Source: Lenzites betulinus (lineage: Eukaryota; Basidiomycota; Agaricomycetes; Polyporales; Polyporaceae). Taken from it: a stretch of 64,000 nucleotides of DNA. Made by a program: the position numbers and the translations under genes. Under the pieces are notes generated by a model. It did no database searches and was not told the origin of the DNA. It saw only the letters and a list, made by a program, of their open reading frames with translations. The stretch covers positions 124,001 to 188,000 of the forward strand of contig JABYQU010000008.1 of assembly GCA_022264855.1 (NCBI GenBank), written 5' to 3'. Each line of letters starts with the position of its first letter. Position 1 is the first letter of the stretch. Below, in pieces: positions 32,150-44,219 of the stretch.

Positions 32150-33602
32150 ATGTCCAAGACGATAGAACAGTCCGCCGCGGCACTGCCCGCCAACGTCGTG
32201 GAGAAGACGATCGCCGCGCCGTCGCCCGCGAAGAAGAAGCAGCCGTATCCGTTCTGGCTGGGAGGTACGTACGCCGAACTCTGTGTGTGTGCGCGCGCAG
32301 CGCTCATGCCGTACCGGGTGCCCCCACCACAGGTGTCGCTGCCACCATCGCCGCGTCCATCACGCAGTACGTCTCCGCCCTGTCTGAGCGCGTCGTGTGC
32401 GGGAGCGCTGACCGGTATGCAGCCCGCTCGACCTGACGAAGGTGCGGCTGCAGGCGACGGGCGACAAGCGCATGATCGAGTCCGTGCGCAAGACGGTGCG
32501 CACCGCGGGCGTCCTGGGCCTCTTTGATGGCATCTCCGGGACGTGGCTCAGGCAGATGACGTACTCGATCTGCCGTTTCTGGGCGTACGACGAGAGCAAG
32601 AAGCTGATTGGAGCCAGTGGGTCGCTTCCTCGTGCGCAGCATGCTGTGGATGCTAACCATGGACGGGTAGACGAGAAGAGCCCTGCATGGCAGCTTGCCC
32701 TTGCGGGCGGTATGGGTGGGTGAAGTCGAACGGCATGTGTGGTTCGACGACTAACATTATATACAGCCGGGGGTATCGCGGGTGTCGTGGGCAACCCCGG
32801 AGGTGAGCGAGCTCTCGCGTATGCCTATCCACGCCGTATGCTAACTTTAATACGCGTCCTCGCACGTAGAAATCATCATGGTTCGCATGCAAGGTGACTT
32901 CGCCAAGCCGCCCGAGAAGCGTCTCAATTACAAGAACTGTCTGTCCGGCCTCTACCGCGTGCGTTCGAGGCCTTGCCCGTCGTTTCAGTAGGAATGTGTT
33001 CACTCATTACGTTGTGGTACAGATGATTCGCGAGGAGGGTGTGTCATCTCTGGGACGCGGCGTGGGCCCCAATGTGTTCCGTTCGATCCTGATGAACGCC
33101 AGCCAGCTCGCGTCGTGAGTATAGCGTTACGCGAGAAAGAATCGTGCTGAAGTAGATCGGCAGGTATGACTTCTTCAAGGCGGAGCTGCTGAAGAGCGGC
33201 TACTTCGACGACAACATTTACTTGCACACGACTGCCAGTTTCGCAGCCGTACGTCCCTTGCACACCGACGCGTTGCGTTAGCTCACTCAGTATATTCCAG
33301 GGTACTGTGGCCACCACAGTCTGCTCCCCCGCGGACGTGCTCAAGGTGAGTTCCTTCACTCTCCACGAGTTCCTCAACTAACCGGGACCCCGCGACCGCA
33401 GAGCCGCATCATGAGCGCGTCAGGCGCAGAGGGCCGTTCGACGATGCAGATGATCCGGACGTCGATGCGGAACGAAGGCGCGATGTTCATGTTCAAGGGC
33501 TGGCTGCCCGCGTGGACGCGTCTGCAGCCGACGACGATGCTCATCTTCATCACGCTCGAGCAGCTCAAGCGCGGCGTCGACTGGTACCGCGGCGACCTCT
33601 AG
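32150..33602 (+). CDS. DIC1: Mitochondrial dicarboxylate carrier
   Basis: Ten exons (32150-32264, 32333-32366, 32423-32616, 32671-32715, 32767-32802, 32870-32958, 33023-33114, 33164-33248, 33301-33345, 33402-33602) join without a break to 311 residues, a normal length for an inner-membrane carrier of six helices. The three repeats each carry a carrier signature: HPLDLTKVRLQ, a degenerate NPGEIIMVRMQ, and CSPADVLKSRIM. The first and third match the yeast dicarboxylate carrier closely, which supports exchange of malate or succinate for phosphate. The N-terminus is Lys/Pro-rich (AKKKQPYPFWLGG). Introns are 49-68 nt with GTACGT/GTGAGT-type donors, typical of Agaricomycetes. An oxaloacetate or 2-oxoglutarate carrier is the main alternative. 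Confidence 0.92.
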
Positions 33603-34881
33603 GCAGCACCGCGCTTCTGCCGCACTCGCGCCGGGATCGGCCCATGCTCGCGCGCACTGCGCACGTCCCAGCCCCTCCAGCAGCCCATCTCCGGCATCCT
33701 TCCCCTTCCCCTCGCCCAGCTTCCCCTCTTCCTGCGCTTCCGCTCACACGCGCACTCCCACGGCCGCATTCAGCGCACGGCCTTCTACGAGACGATTCGC
33801 CGAGCGCCGCCCGCGCGCGTTCCCATGTTGTATTTTCCTGTACGTTCGCGCGGCGGCGTGGTGGCGACCACGGTCTGTACGTCTGTTCCCTGTTCCCCGT
33901 TCCTGTATACCACTGCATCACGCGCTGTATGTACCACTATCACTATCACCGTCGCCCGAACCCGAAGCTCGCGCGTGGGAGCGTGCCCGGCAACTCCGCC
34001 CGCCCGAGTCCTGGGAGGTCCGAGGCTTGTGCGCGAGGCTCCCAGTCTCTCCCGGTGCAATGTGCAATGTGCAATATCTTGAATATGCACACGCAGGCGC
34101 AGCCCAAATTCCAATGTGCTACATAAGCTTCAGGCTCGTGCGCGTGCTCGTGCCTGCGATCCCGGTTTCGCCCTACCATCCTGGGCGCAGATGCGGCCCG
34201 GGGGCACTTGTGATCAACGCTGTGCGCCGCGGGGGTTTGGGGCAACGGATGCACCCGACTCGCACCGTGTCCTGCCGGCGCTGCGCGTAAGTATTACACG
34301 GTTGTCTCGTATGAATGCCGGGGCTTAGTGAGCAGGCTGGTGCGATAGCATGGAGCACATGAACGGGGGCGGGAGCTGTAAATGCGTCGCGAAGACGAGA
34401 TCGCCGCTGCTAGCTGCCGCGGGGTGCGTCGATTATGTTGCTCATGGTGCGGGGTATGCGCTTGGCAATGCGGGGGCGGTCAGAGGGACGGTGGTGGCGG
34501 CGGACCAGGCTCACAGGCGGGAGTCGGGATTGGGGTGCGCCCGTGCGCGCCCTGCAGGCGGGGACACACCGTCGCGGAGCGTCGGACTTCGTCTGTCTCT
34601 CAATTCTGTGTCCTTGAGCCAATAGGGATGGGTGTAGAAGGAGGAAGTTGAGGCGGAGAGGACGAGGAGGGTTCAGAGAATTAGTCATAGCAGTACGGCG
34701 GATAATGGAATTTGGCGGGTGCCCCGCACTCTAGCATCTGACTTGAATCCGAGCCGCCGTCGACTGCTCTCAGTCCTGGCTCCGTTACATTCTCTAACTT
34801 GCTCCGCATCCACCAGCTGCCCCCTCCCGCCCCCACGTTTGCACGACCTATGCTCTGACTCTCCCCCGGAACGTACCCGCC
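33603..34881. other. Intergenic region between carrier and transcription factor
   Basis: About 1.3 kb without a recognised gene. Long GC-rich shadow frames on both strands, no motif. A short tandem TGCAATG repeat is seen at 34059-34075. The 5' part is presumably the carrier's 3' UTR and the 3' part the promoter of the Zn2Cys6 gene. Confidence 0.45.
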
Positions 34882-37800
34882 ATGTCCACCACCCCTACCC
34901 CCGATGATCAGCAGCAGTCCCAGTCGCCCCAGCAGTCGTCTGCGCAGTCGCCTTCCCCCGGTCAGCACGATATGTCTCTCCCTGGGTTCTCGGAGCAGAA
35001 GCCGTCCGCGTCCGCGTCGATCCTCAAGGAACGCCGCTTCAAGCTCAGCAGGTGCGTTTCCTGTCTCGTTCTCCATCCGTCCGAGTCAAGGCAAGGAGCG
35101 GAGATGCAGGCGCAGACGCTGATGAGACTTTTGCTCCTTATTGTGTGCAGGGCATGCGACCGATGTCGGCGCAGGCGCATCAAGTGCGACGAAGGCCACC
35201 CGTGCCAGTCGTGCCTGACGTCAAATTCGCCCTGCACCTTCGAGGAGCCCGGCAAGCGCACCCATCCGCACAAATCTAAACGCGCTGCGACGCTCGAGGA
35301 CCGCATGCAGCAGCTGGAGACCCTCATTCAGGCCATTCCCCCGCAAGTGTTTGCAGGCGCAGGAGCTCTTGGGGCGGGCCTGCCCCAATCGCCCGTGGAC
35401 CCCACCTCCAGTCCGCATGCCTCGTTCGCATCTTCCACACACATCTTCCCGACCGCAGTGCCCCCTCCGTCGCTGACAGCATACCCGCTCATCAACCCGT
35501 CCACCTTCTTCGGCCCCATGAAGGCGCGATCGCGCAACTCGAGCCCGAGCACGGGCATGTCCTTCGGCCCGTCCTCGAGCAGTATGGTGCAGGACCAGAT
35601 CATGGAGGACTCATCCCGCATGTCCCTCGCGTCCTCCTATCTTTACTTTGACGACGAGGGCTACACGCGCTGGCAGGGCGAGACGTCCGGTCTGCCGATC
35701 CTGGACCTGCTCGTCGAGCGCCACGCGGTCGTCACGAAGCCCGACCCTGATCACGGGCCGGCACAGCAGCACCCACAACACCAGCAGCATTGGAAGGGCG
35801 CAAACGGGAACGGGCAGCCCCCCAACGACTGGTTTCCCGACCGCCAGCCGCGGCGGACGGAGACGAACCCGGAGCACATCTGGAAGCTCATCACAACGTT
35901 CATCGTGCCGGAGCTGATGGACAGGTAGGGACCCCGCTCGCCCTTGCGCCGTAGCTGTGCTCACCCGTAGACATGTTTGTCTGCGCGACAGCCTCGTCCA
36001 GTGTTATCTGTCGACGTCATACTACCTCATGCCCTTCCTCCATGTTCCAAGCTTTCTAGCGGTGGGTCTTCTGGGCTTCTTTCGCTCTGCAGCGGCACGT
36101 GATTTAATACGCCCCGCAGGACTATGGCAATCCCCGGAAATGGGGCGAGCCTGGGTTTGCGGCATTCATCGTCGCGATATGCTGCCTATCCTCACGGCAC
36201 ATCGACGATCCGCGCGTGCGCGCAGACCCGAATGACAGCAACAGCGCGGGCACGCAGTGGTTCGACCTCTACCTGCGCCTGCGGACGCTGCCGGGCGCGG
36301 ACAAGCCGACGCTCTACACGATCCAATCGGTGCTGATCGCGGGCGTGTACGCGGTCGGGCTCGGGAAGCTCTCGAAGGCGTTCGCGCTCCTGTCCGAGTC
36401 CGTGACGCTCTCTTTCGACGCAGGCCTGCACCGCTCCGCGGACGACTACGACCTGTTCGACCCGATCGAGGACGAGGTTCGGAAGCGCACGTTCTGGTGC
36501 GTGTACCTGTGGGACAAGCAGGCGAGCGCGCACTTTGGGCGGCCGCCGGTGCTGCGCCTGCGCGACTGCGACGTCGGGGAGCCGACGATCGTCGACGACG
36601 AGTTCATCACGCGCGACGGCGTCGGGCTGCAGCCGCCCGAGACCGAGAGCCGGATGGGTGCGTTCGTGAGCTGCGTGCGGCTGTTCATCGTGCTCGAGTC
36701 TGTGATCGACGTCCCGCCGTCGCTGCCAGGCGAGGGCGCGCCGTTCCTCGCGCGTGCGGCCGCTGTGCTTACGGGCTTCCGCCGCGGAAAGGAGCTGCGG
36801 GAGGAGGAGGCGCTGCTGGACGAGATCGCACGCGCGGTTCCCGCGCACTGGGCGCACTCGGTCGACACGATGACCAGCAACGACGTGATCCGGGTGACGC
36901 AGGCGGAGCGGCTGCACTGTGTGGAGCAGTACGTGCGCATGCTCATCTACCGCCACCGGTTCTCGGAGAACGTTGCGGAGCGCATGCACAACCACGTCCC
37001 GGACTCGGAGCAGGGCGAGGCGGAAATCGAGGCGATGCGTGCGGCGCATGCGTGTGCGCTGCAGATCATCTCGTCGCACCTGCACATTGCCGCGAAGGGC
37101 TTGATGACCTACTGTGGGTGGCGTGATTTTCCGACGTGCACATGAGATGTTGACGGGGGTTTCTAGATGGAGTGCATGTCATTCACCAGCTTACGGCGGC
37201 TGGTCGCACTCTGGTCGCGATGCTGCTCAACTGCCATTCGGACTCGCTGCGACAGCTCATTCCGCCAGCCCTGGACGCACTACGCTCGTGTGTCGGGCTC
37301 CTGCGGCGCTTCAGCGGCCGCTACATCTGCGGCCAACGCTCCGGAGACCTCATGGAGGAGTTCTGCAGGAGTGCGTAGACCGGCCGTGCCCCACACGCTC
37401 CCCGCTGACCTCCCTTTTCTCCAGTAACGCAAATACCGCTCGAGACGCCGCGCGCGCAGGACGGGGCGAGCTCGAGCAACCGCCCGCCGTGGGTGCGTCC
37501 GGTGCGCAAAAAGGCGTCGTCGAACGCGCGCTCGCCCGCCGGCTCGGGCGACTCGCCCTCGCACCACGGCAGCCCGGAGGACTTCGCGCCGACGGACGCG
37601 TTCCTCGACCACCTCGGCAGCCCGCGCGCCGCCCCGCAGCCATTCGCCGGGCCCTCCCAGCAACAGCAGCAGCAGCAGCCGCAACAGGCGCACGCCCTGC
37701 CCCCCGGGGCGTTCGGACTGCCTGCCGGCGCGCAGAGCATGCCGACGTTCATGGACACGAGCGGCGGCGGGCTGCCGCCGGACCCGGGGCTCGTGGGCGG

Positions 37801-37963
37801 GATGTCGACGGCGGACATCATGGCGTTCTTGAACGCGGACCCGGGCGCGCTGGACATGGGTGCGATCCTCGCGTCGCCGGACCTTGGCGCGAACGGGCTC
37901 GGGTTCTATGCGCACCTGGGGGCGTCGCCGGCGTCGGGGCCCGCGGGTGCGCTGTCGCCGTGA
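34882..37963 (+). CDS. Zn2Cys6 transcription factor with Fungal_trans region
   Basis: Six exons (34882-35051, 35151-35924, 35992-36061, 36120-37113, 37167-37370, 37425-37963) give 916 residues. The zinc cluster [12 protein letters not shown]...C85 uses Cys59, 62, 69, 75, 78 and 85 with X2-6-5-2-6 spacing, followed by a basic linker and a short coiled coil ([13 protein letters not shown]). The N-terminus is Gln/Ser/Pro-rich. The middle (about 330-660) is a Fungal_trans region with [19 protein letters not shown] and LRDCDVGEP. The C-terminus has a poly-Gln tract near 37663 and a Gly/Pro-rich, weakly acidic tail, probably for activation. The layout resembles XlnR-type regulators of basidiomycetes, but the target genes cannot be read from the sequence. 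The first intron falls just before the cluster, as is common in this family. Confidence 0.92.
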
Positions 37964-38763
37964 GCGCGGGCGCTGGCGCGAAAAGGCGGAGGGGCGTTGG
38001 ACTGCGCGAGGTGCGCGGAGGGGATGGAGAGACGGCGAGGGTGGCCGTGGGGGTTTTGGGGCTTGTGTGAGCTATCCGCGACTGCTGCAGTGTAACTCCT
38101 GTCCAACATGCTTTGTATCCTGTAGCTACTGATGTCGTTTTCTTCATTATCATTTCTTCTCGCATCGGCTGTGGTGGCAGGGTTTTTGGCGCCCATGCGT
38201 TGGTCCTGACAGTCATCCTACGTATACTTGGCACGCTAAGTTATTCACTTCTCACAGCTAAACGTTGAACGTTGAACGTTTGAACGTGAACCCTAGAGCT
38301 AGGCTCCCCTACTACAGTACGCACCTCTCTCTCTATGTATCTCTTCGCCGAAAGTGTCATCCCAGTCACAGTGACATTGGCACTGGTGCATCGTGTTCGG
38401 GTGTCCAGGACGACCTCAACACGGCGTACAAATCTGACATACCGCGCTTTCCAGCCTTTCTAGCACAACATAGCATCGTTCTCAGAAAGATTCACACGGA
38501 ACGCTTAAAAGGTACGACACAGGCGACCGCAGTCAAATGCGTCAAGGTACAATGTCGAGCGCCGCGCAGTGCCAGCGCGAGTAGCAACCGTCGCCATTTC
38601 GCGGTCACCTCCTTTGGCAGCATATAGCGCTTTGTATGCTTAAGAGAACCCACCACTCTCCGGTATGTAGCTCGACATCTGGAGGGCCCGCATATATATG
38701 TTCTAACTGGTCGGTGGTAGATCTCCGTGACGACAGTCTTGGCTTGAGCGAAGCCTTTCTATC
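37964..38763. other. Intergenic region before the HET-domain gene
   Basis: About 800 bp with no recognised gene. Holds the 3' UTR of the transcription factor and the promoter of the HET gene; a short AACGTTG repeat at 38260-38285 is the only feature that stands out. Confidence 0.4.
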
Positions 38764-41387
38764 ATGCGGCTGCTGGATACCACGACACTTGAGCTGCACG
38801 ACTTCCCGGATGCTACGCGCTGCCCCCCTTACGCCATTCTGTTCCATGTTTGGATAAAAGAGTCGTCGTTACAGGTTAGTATGACACATAGTAGCGCTTG
38901 GAAGGCTCACCCTTCACGTTGTTGCAGGATCTCCTCCGGTTCCTCGCGGAGTGCCGCACGTCTGTGGTAGACCCCCATGGAGACCTCTCCTCCTTCAACA
39001 CCAAAATCTCGCAGAAGATCGTCCGGTGCTGTGCGCACGCAAAAGCGGACGGGTACGCGTACGTCTGGATTGATACCTGTTGCATAGACAAGACGAGCAG
39101 TGCCGAGCTCTCCGAGGCGATCAACTCGATGGGCGAGTGGTACGCGCAGGCCGCCGTCTGCTATGTGTACCTCTTCGACGTGGACGATCCGAGCGAGAAC
39201 CCGAGGGGCCCGGACTCGAAGTTCCGAAAGAGCAAGTGGTTCACGAGGGGATAGACCCTACAGGAGCTCATCTTCCCGAAGCACGTCATCTTCTTCTCCG
39301 CGGATTGGCGCGCACTAGGCACGAAGGCGTCGTTGTGTGCAGTAATCAAGGAGACTGCCGGCATCACGGAGCGTGTCCTTACCGGTGTAGAGGATTTGCA
39401 CTCGCTCAGTGTCGCTGCGCGGATGGTCATCAGGAAACACCTCGGGAACCAGGGGCGCTGTATGGTAACGCATGGCTGGATGGAGCGCTGGAGACACCCC
39501 CCCATCATATGGAGACACCCTGTCTCCATCAATGGCAAAATGACTGCTATGGAGGCTTTCTCACGGCTTCCCCGCGCGACTCGCAAACGCCACACCGCTT
39601 GTTCACCTTTAAAAAAATCGTGGTCAGGCTCTAGAAGAGCAGAACTTCATGTTCACAGGCGGAAATAAGCAAATTTTGAAGGTCCGTCAACGGGATGGAG
39701 AACATGTCTCCAGATGGAGGCCCACGGAGCGCTGGAGGCACGTGTCTCCATCCGGACGATCCAGCGTTTCCTGATGGTGTGGGCTTCACGGCGAGAGACC
39801 ACCAGGGTCGAGGACGAGGCATATTCCCTCCTGGGAATCTTTGGGGTTTACATGCCAATTATCTACGGCGAAGGGCGAAACGCGTTCATCCGCCTCCAGG
39901 AAGAGATCCTGAATCGTACCTCGGATCAGAGCGTGTTTGCCTGGGGGCCCTTTGCCACGCTACAGCTGACCACTGTACCATATGCTCGAAACCCTGCCCC
40001 ACCCGTCTTTCGAAGTGCATCCCCCGACACATTCCGCAATCTACTAGCACCATCACCAACCTTCTTCGCGGACTGTGCCGATATTCGCCCGCTCCTACCC
40101 ACAGAGCACCGTGGACTCCGCAACCACAAATGTGTCACGAAATGGGTGTCGGCACTTACGAACGAGTACCCAGCAACTCCCCGCGGACTGCGCACACGAT
40201 TTCCCATTCTCCCTTTACCCCATTTTTTCGTGGGCCCCAGTATAATCCTTGCGCTTCTACCCTTCCAAGATGCAAACGAACGCATTCTCAGCCTCGTCGT
40301 TAAGCGCATCGGGTGGAGCACAGACCGGAAGGTCTACAGGATCACGAACGACTTGGATGACTTCCCCGACCTCTACTCCAGGACTTGCCAACTGTCGTTC
40401 AGTGTCCGATGTCCCGAAGGATGCGGCCCCTCCCGCATTCGCATAGTCGCTCTCGACCCCGCGGTGTTCGAATTAGCGATACGCAACACGCTGGTCTTCA
40501 TGCAGCCAACAGAGCTCTATATCCAGGTCACAGGCCCCATGCGTCCCCAGATCCCGATACAGGATACACAAAGCCTCTCCCGAGATAAAAACAGTGTAAA
40601 TACGATCATCTTCCCGCCCTGGCTCAAGCAGCATGCCCAGAACTCAAGATTCGACGTCAGCGCGTACAAATACGTACATCCAACGAGCGGCGAAGAGCCA
40701 GGAGTTGGCGTCCAGGACATGGAGAAGGCCGTCGTCCTCGCAGTACCGGCCCCGTCTTTCGCAGGTGACCTACTCATCGTCCATTTCCGCGGAATTCACG
40801 ACGATCTGTCCGCGGACGAGCCCAATCCCTGGGACGTCACGCTCGTCGTCGCACAAGCTCTTGGACCCAGACCGTTCGCCCGCATGTCAACGAAGCTCCC
40901 GGGCGTGTTCAGCGTCGCTGCGCTGAAGTCGCCCTCCGCCTCCCAGCATGCGCCCGATGCGCTGTGGCCGTGCCTGCGCCCGGCCGTTGGTGGCAAGCCG
41001 CCGCTCCCGCCGCATGTGGAGCAGCTTCCGGCCTGGGATGAGGACTCTTACCGCCACCTTTACCCGTTGGACGACATAGAGCCGGGGCTGTGTCTCACGG
41101 TCACTTTCTGGGAGTCCCCGGGGCATGGCACGGCGACCGGCAAGGGGGGTTCAGGCCGGGCTGAGAGATGCTATACGATGGACGTCGTGTTCGAACACCA
41201 TCTGCCGTTGAGCCGGCCGACCACCGACCCGCCGCTCATGTCCGAGTCCCGGTCCCAGGCGGACTCGGCTGAGCTGGATGATAGGAGGCAGATGGATTCG
41301 TCTCCTGCACCGCGCGAATGTGGTTGGATGCAAATGTGTCTCTCGGCGTTTAGAATCAATAAGAACCGCGAACATAATAGGCGGTAA
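38764..41387 (+). pseudogene. HET-domain protein gene, broken by a nonsense codon and a MITE
   Basis: Exon 1 (38764-38874) starts MRLLDTTTLELHDF and ends VWIKESSLQ; a 53-nt intron leads to exon 2 at 38928. HET-domain motifs follow: YVWIDTCCIDK near 39060 and INSMGEWYAQAAVCYVYL. The conserved R-G-W-T-L-Q-E-L motif has TAG in place of the Trp codon (39252-39254). The frame otherwise continues to 39425. There a 349-bp element interrupts it and adds a stop at 39666. Beyond the element the frame resumes as VWASRRETTRVEDEAYSLLGIFGVYM, another hallmark, and runs to 41387 with an unrecognised C-terminal domain. HET proteins mediate allorecognition and cell death in filamentous fungi; in basidiomycetes their roles are mostly untested. 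This copy is probably inactive unless the element is spliced and the stop is an error. Confidence 0.87.
39428..39776. mobile_element. 349-bp MITE in the HET gene
   Basis: Ends are the inverted repeat CATCAGGAAAC / GTTTCCTGATG, flanked by GT on both sides (39426-39427 and 39777-39778). Removing 351 bp rejoins ATG-GTG-TGG in the conserved reading frame. The subterminal parts hold many copies of TGGAGACA or its complement and paired GGAGCGCTGG blocks. No coding capacity. The superfamily is uncertain; a 2-bp duplication is short and could be coincidental. Confidence 0.7.
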
Positions 41388-41796
41388 AGGGCTTGCTAGC
41401 AAGTATATTGTATCTCCCCGCTTATAATATATTGCCACTTTATCAACGGATGTTCACTCCGAGATAGTGGTGATTGGCCGCTCGCATAGGGCGGGGTCAG
41501 TAGAAGTGCTGTCAATGGAACCTCGCCGGTCTCTTATCGTGAGATGCCAATGGCATATAAAGTTCTATTTTGGTCTCACGACGGGCTGTATGGTCTAAGA
41601 GAAGCAAACACTGATCTGCTAGCGCAGCTCAAGCAGTTAAAGGATCAACGCAATGCGAGTAGTAGAGATAAAAATCGCGTTAAGTCTCGTAAGTATACGT
41701 GTCGACGACATGCAGTGCTAAAACAACAGCTACTGATACAAAGTCTAGCGGCAGCATCTAGAAATATCGGTCTCTAGCTCAAAACAATCTGTTCGT
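41388..41796. other. Intergenic spacer between HET gene and ferric reductase 1
   Basis: About 400 bp, AT-richer than the flanks. No gene; presumably the 3' ends of two converging transcripts. Confidence 0.45.
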
Positions 41797-44219
41797 CTAT
41801 GCGTATCCGAACGACTCGACGTGCAGCACCACGCTCGGCCCGCCGTTGAGCGTCGTCGCGAGGGGAATCCGGAGGGCCGCGCGGCATGCGCGCGCGATAC
41901 CCTGTGAACCACACACTGCACGAAGCACAAACATCTGTGTCAGAAATGACCGCGTTCCAGAAGACACGACCACATGAGAGAAGACGCACCGGTGACGGAA
42001 ACCCGGCCAGCGCTCGCCTCGACCTTGTCCCGGAGGAGCGCGGGCAGGTCCGGGCGGCCCTCCGTGACCTGGACGGACGAGAAGTTGAGGAGCGAGGACG
42101 GCCTGCTCTTCCCGATCGCCGTGCCCTCGTCGGAGTGCACCGAGTCATCATCGTTCCATGTGCGCTCAGGCGCGTTACCCGGCGCGCTGCCGGAGGTCAC
42201 GAAAAGGCGGATGGAGATCTCGAGGTCAGCAGGCGCAAGCTCGAGGGCCTCCGTGAGCGCCTTTGCAATCCAGTCGATATGGCCTGAGTGAGAATACGTC
42301 AGGTCGTTTAGAAGAGGCAGATAACAGGATGGGACGTACTAGCTTCGCGCACCGACCAAATGAAGACCAGTTTGCGGCACTTACTCTTCCCGCTTTGCAC
42401 ATGGCTGAGGACGCCAAGGAACGTGGAGAGAGTGAATGACACGCCAGACCCGCCTATAGGAGTGCTCAGAATCCCGAGCACTGCAATTTCGAAAAGCAGA
42501 CGCACCAGCAACGAGCACGACCGTCTCGTCGTTATCCAGATTTGGCGAGAATCCATAAGGCCCATCGACAAGTACCTTCACCTTCTCACCACGCTTCGCG
42601 ATCTCCCCCAGACGGCGTGTGAAGCCCTCCCGGACGTTCACCAGGAACACAAGTTCTTTCCAGTACGGTGTGGCGTCGGTGCCCGCGTTCTCTTTACCCT
42701 TCGCGCTCACTTTCTCCTGGTCTGCAATCACGGGCGTCTTCGGAAGGCCAGTGAGCTGATAGCGTGCGTCCACGCTCGCGATGGTGAACGGGTGTGACTC
42801 GAGCGGGAATGAGGATACGCCGGGCATGGTGAGGAAGGCGGTCTGGCCAGGCGTCCAGCGGAAATGCGGGGGCCGCTGGATATGCAGGCGGACGAAGTGT
42901 GGGCTGAGAAGCTCCGCAGTGGCGTCGAGCTTGTGCGCGCTCTTGGAGAACCCGAAGTAAAGGTGGTTGTAGAAGACAAGGCGGGCCAAGCGCAGGGCAC
43001 GATCAAGACCCCAGATGAGGAAGCAGGGCCAAATGTAGGTCGCAACGCGTTGCTGCTTCGTGTGGAAGTATCCACCGATGAGGAAAACCCTGAATGTCGG
43101 TGAGGGAATGTTAGAAAGATGGGTACGGATGCCAGGGGAGATGTACTCACAGTACCATGAGGAAGTGCGTGAAGTAGAACAATTCATACATCTGTGCTCG
43201 GACGGGGCGCAGGGATACAAGGATGAGGATGGTGAGCGCGATCAAAGCAGTCAAACCGATGCGGATGAACCACTGGTCGTATGCCACAGGCACAAGGCTG
43301 CGCGAGGAGGTCAGGGACTGTTCAACGGAACACTCCGAACGGTGAGAGAGACGTACTGCGCAATCTGTGATGGTAAGGAGAACATTAACGATTTGAGAGA
43401 TTGACGAGGGAAATGCACCGCTACTTACTTTGGAGCCACCGTGGACCCACAGAAGGACAAATACGACACGAGCGGTCATCCGATGAGCATAATTCAGCTG
43501 TACGATGTTGGTTCAATAACACATCCAATCAATAGCGACTGCAAAAATACCTTGTCGTAACTGATACCGGTGATATCTATCAGTTGGTTGCGGACGGTCA
43601 GTATCGGAAGTTTCAGAACAATGTGTTAACAACCCACATGCGATAGGGTTATTCTTGGTCCCAAGTGCGGTGACCAACGGCAACTGGCTGGATGCGATAG
43701 CCCCTGCCCTACCGCCCCAGTAGCTCACATCCAGCTTGTGTCCGGTCGTCGTCGTCGCTGTGCAAGGCAGTGACGTCAGCTTATCGTACAACAGGGGTTA
43801 CGTTGTGACGTACTGTTGACAAACTCCCAGGTGAAAAGAGCAACAATGTAGCCGACAGTGATAAACACTTCAGCGAGGTTGAGAGTGTACGACTGGCCAA
43901 TCTGGAGCGTCCACCGAAATGCGACGACCCGATAGGCGTTGACAAGAGTAAGGGGAATGTTACGCCACGAGAAGCGGCGCGCAGGTGGGGTAACCCCGGC
44001 CTCGGCGTCCTTCGCCCCCTTGGCCGCAGCCGGACGTCCCGAGGAAAGCTTGGACGTGGCCCAGGAGAGAAATTGGAAAAGGGCGACCAGTGCGATAAAA
44101 CTAGCGATGAACCACCAGACCTCGCGAGGGTACTCCGTGTTGTGACCAGCCCGGATGGCCCGGTTGGGATCCATGGGAGGGCCCGAGTGAGGCGCGGCGG
44201 CAGAGAGCGAAGCGTTCAT
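41797..44219 (-). CDS. Ferric/metalloreductase transmembrane component (FRE family), copy 1
   Basis: Multi-exon minus-strand gene, ATG at 44219, stop at 41799-41797. The N-terminus has membrane helices (VWWFIASFIALVALFQFL; LNLAEVFITVGYIVALFTW). The ferric-reductase core carries the heme His pairs in AHRMTARVVFVLLWVHGG and FYFTHFLMVL...GGYFHT. Next come the FAD-binding HPFTIASVD (near 42775) and VDGPYGFSPNLD. The NAD(P)H part is GVSFTLSTFLGVL and the C-terminal CGSQGIAR motif, ending HVESFGYA. The family moves electrons from cytosolic NADPH across the plasma membrane to reduce Fe(III) or Cu(II). The gene lies 2.3 kb downstream of a paralogue in the same orientation. Exon borders of the small middle exons (about 43500-43800) are not certain. 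Confidence 0.92.

Noticed and set aside
36192..37085. 297-codon minus-strand frame across the transcription factor gene
   Set aside because: Shadow of a GC-rich coding region; Arg/His/Val-rich composition, no motif, while the plus strand has a complete spliced gene.
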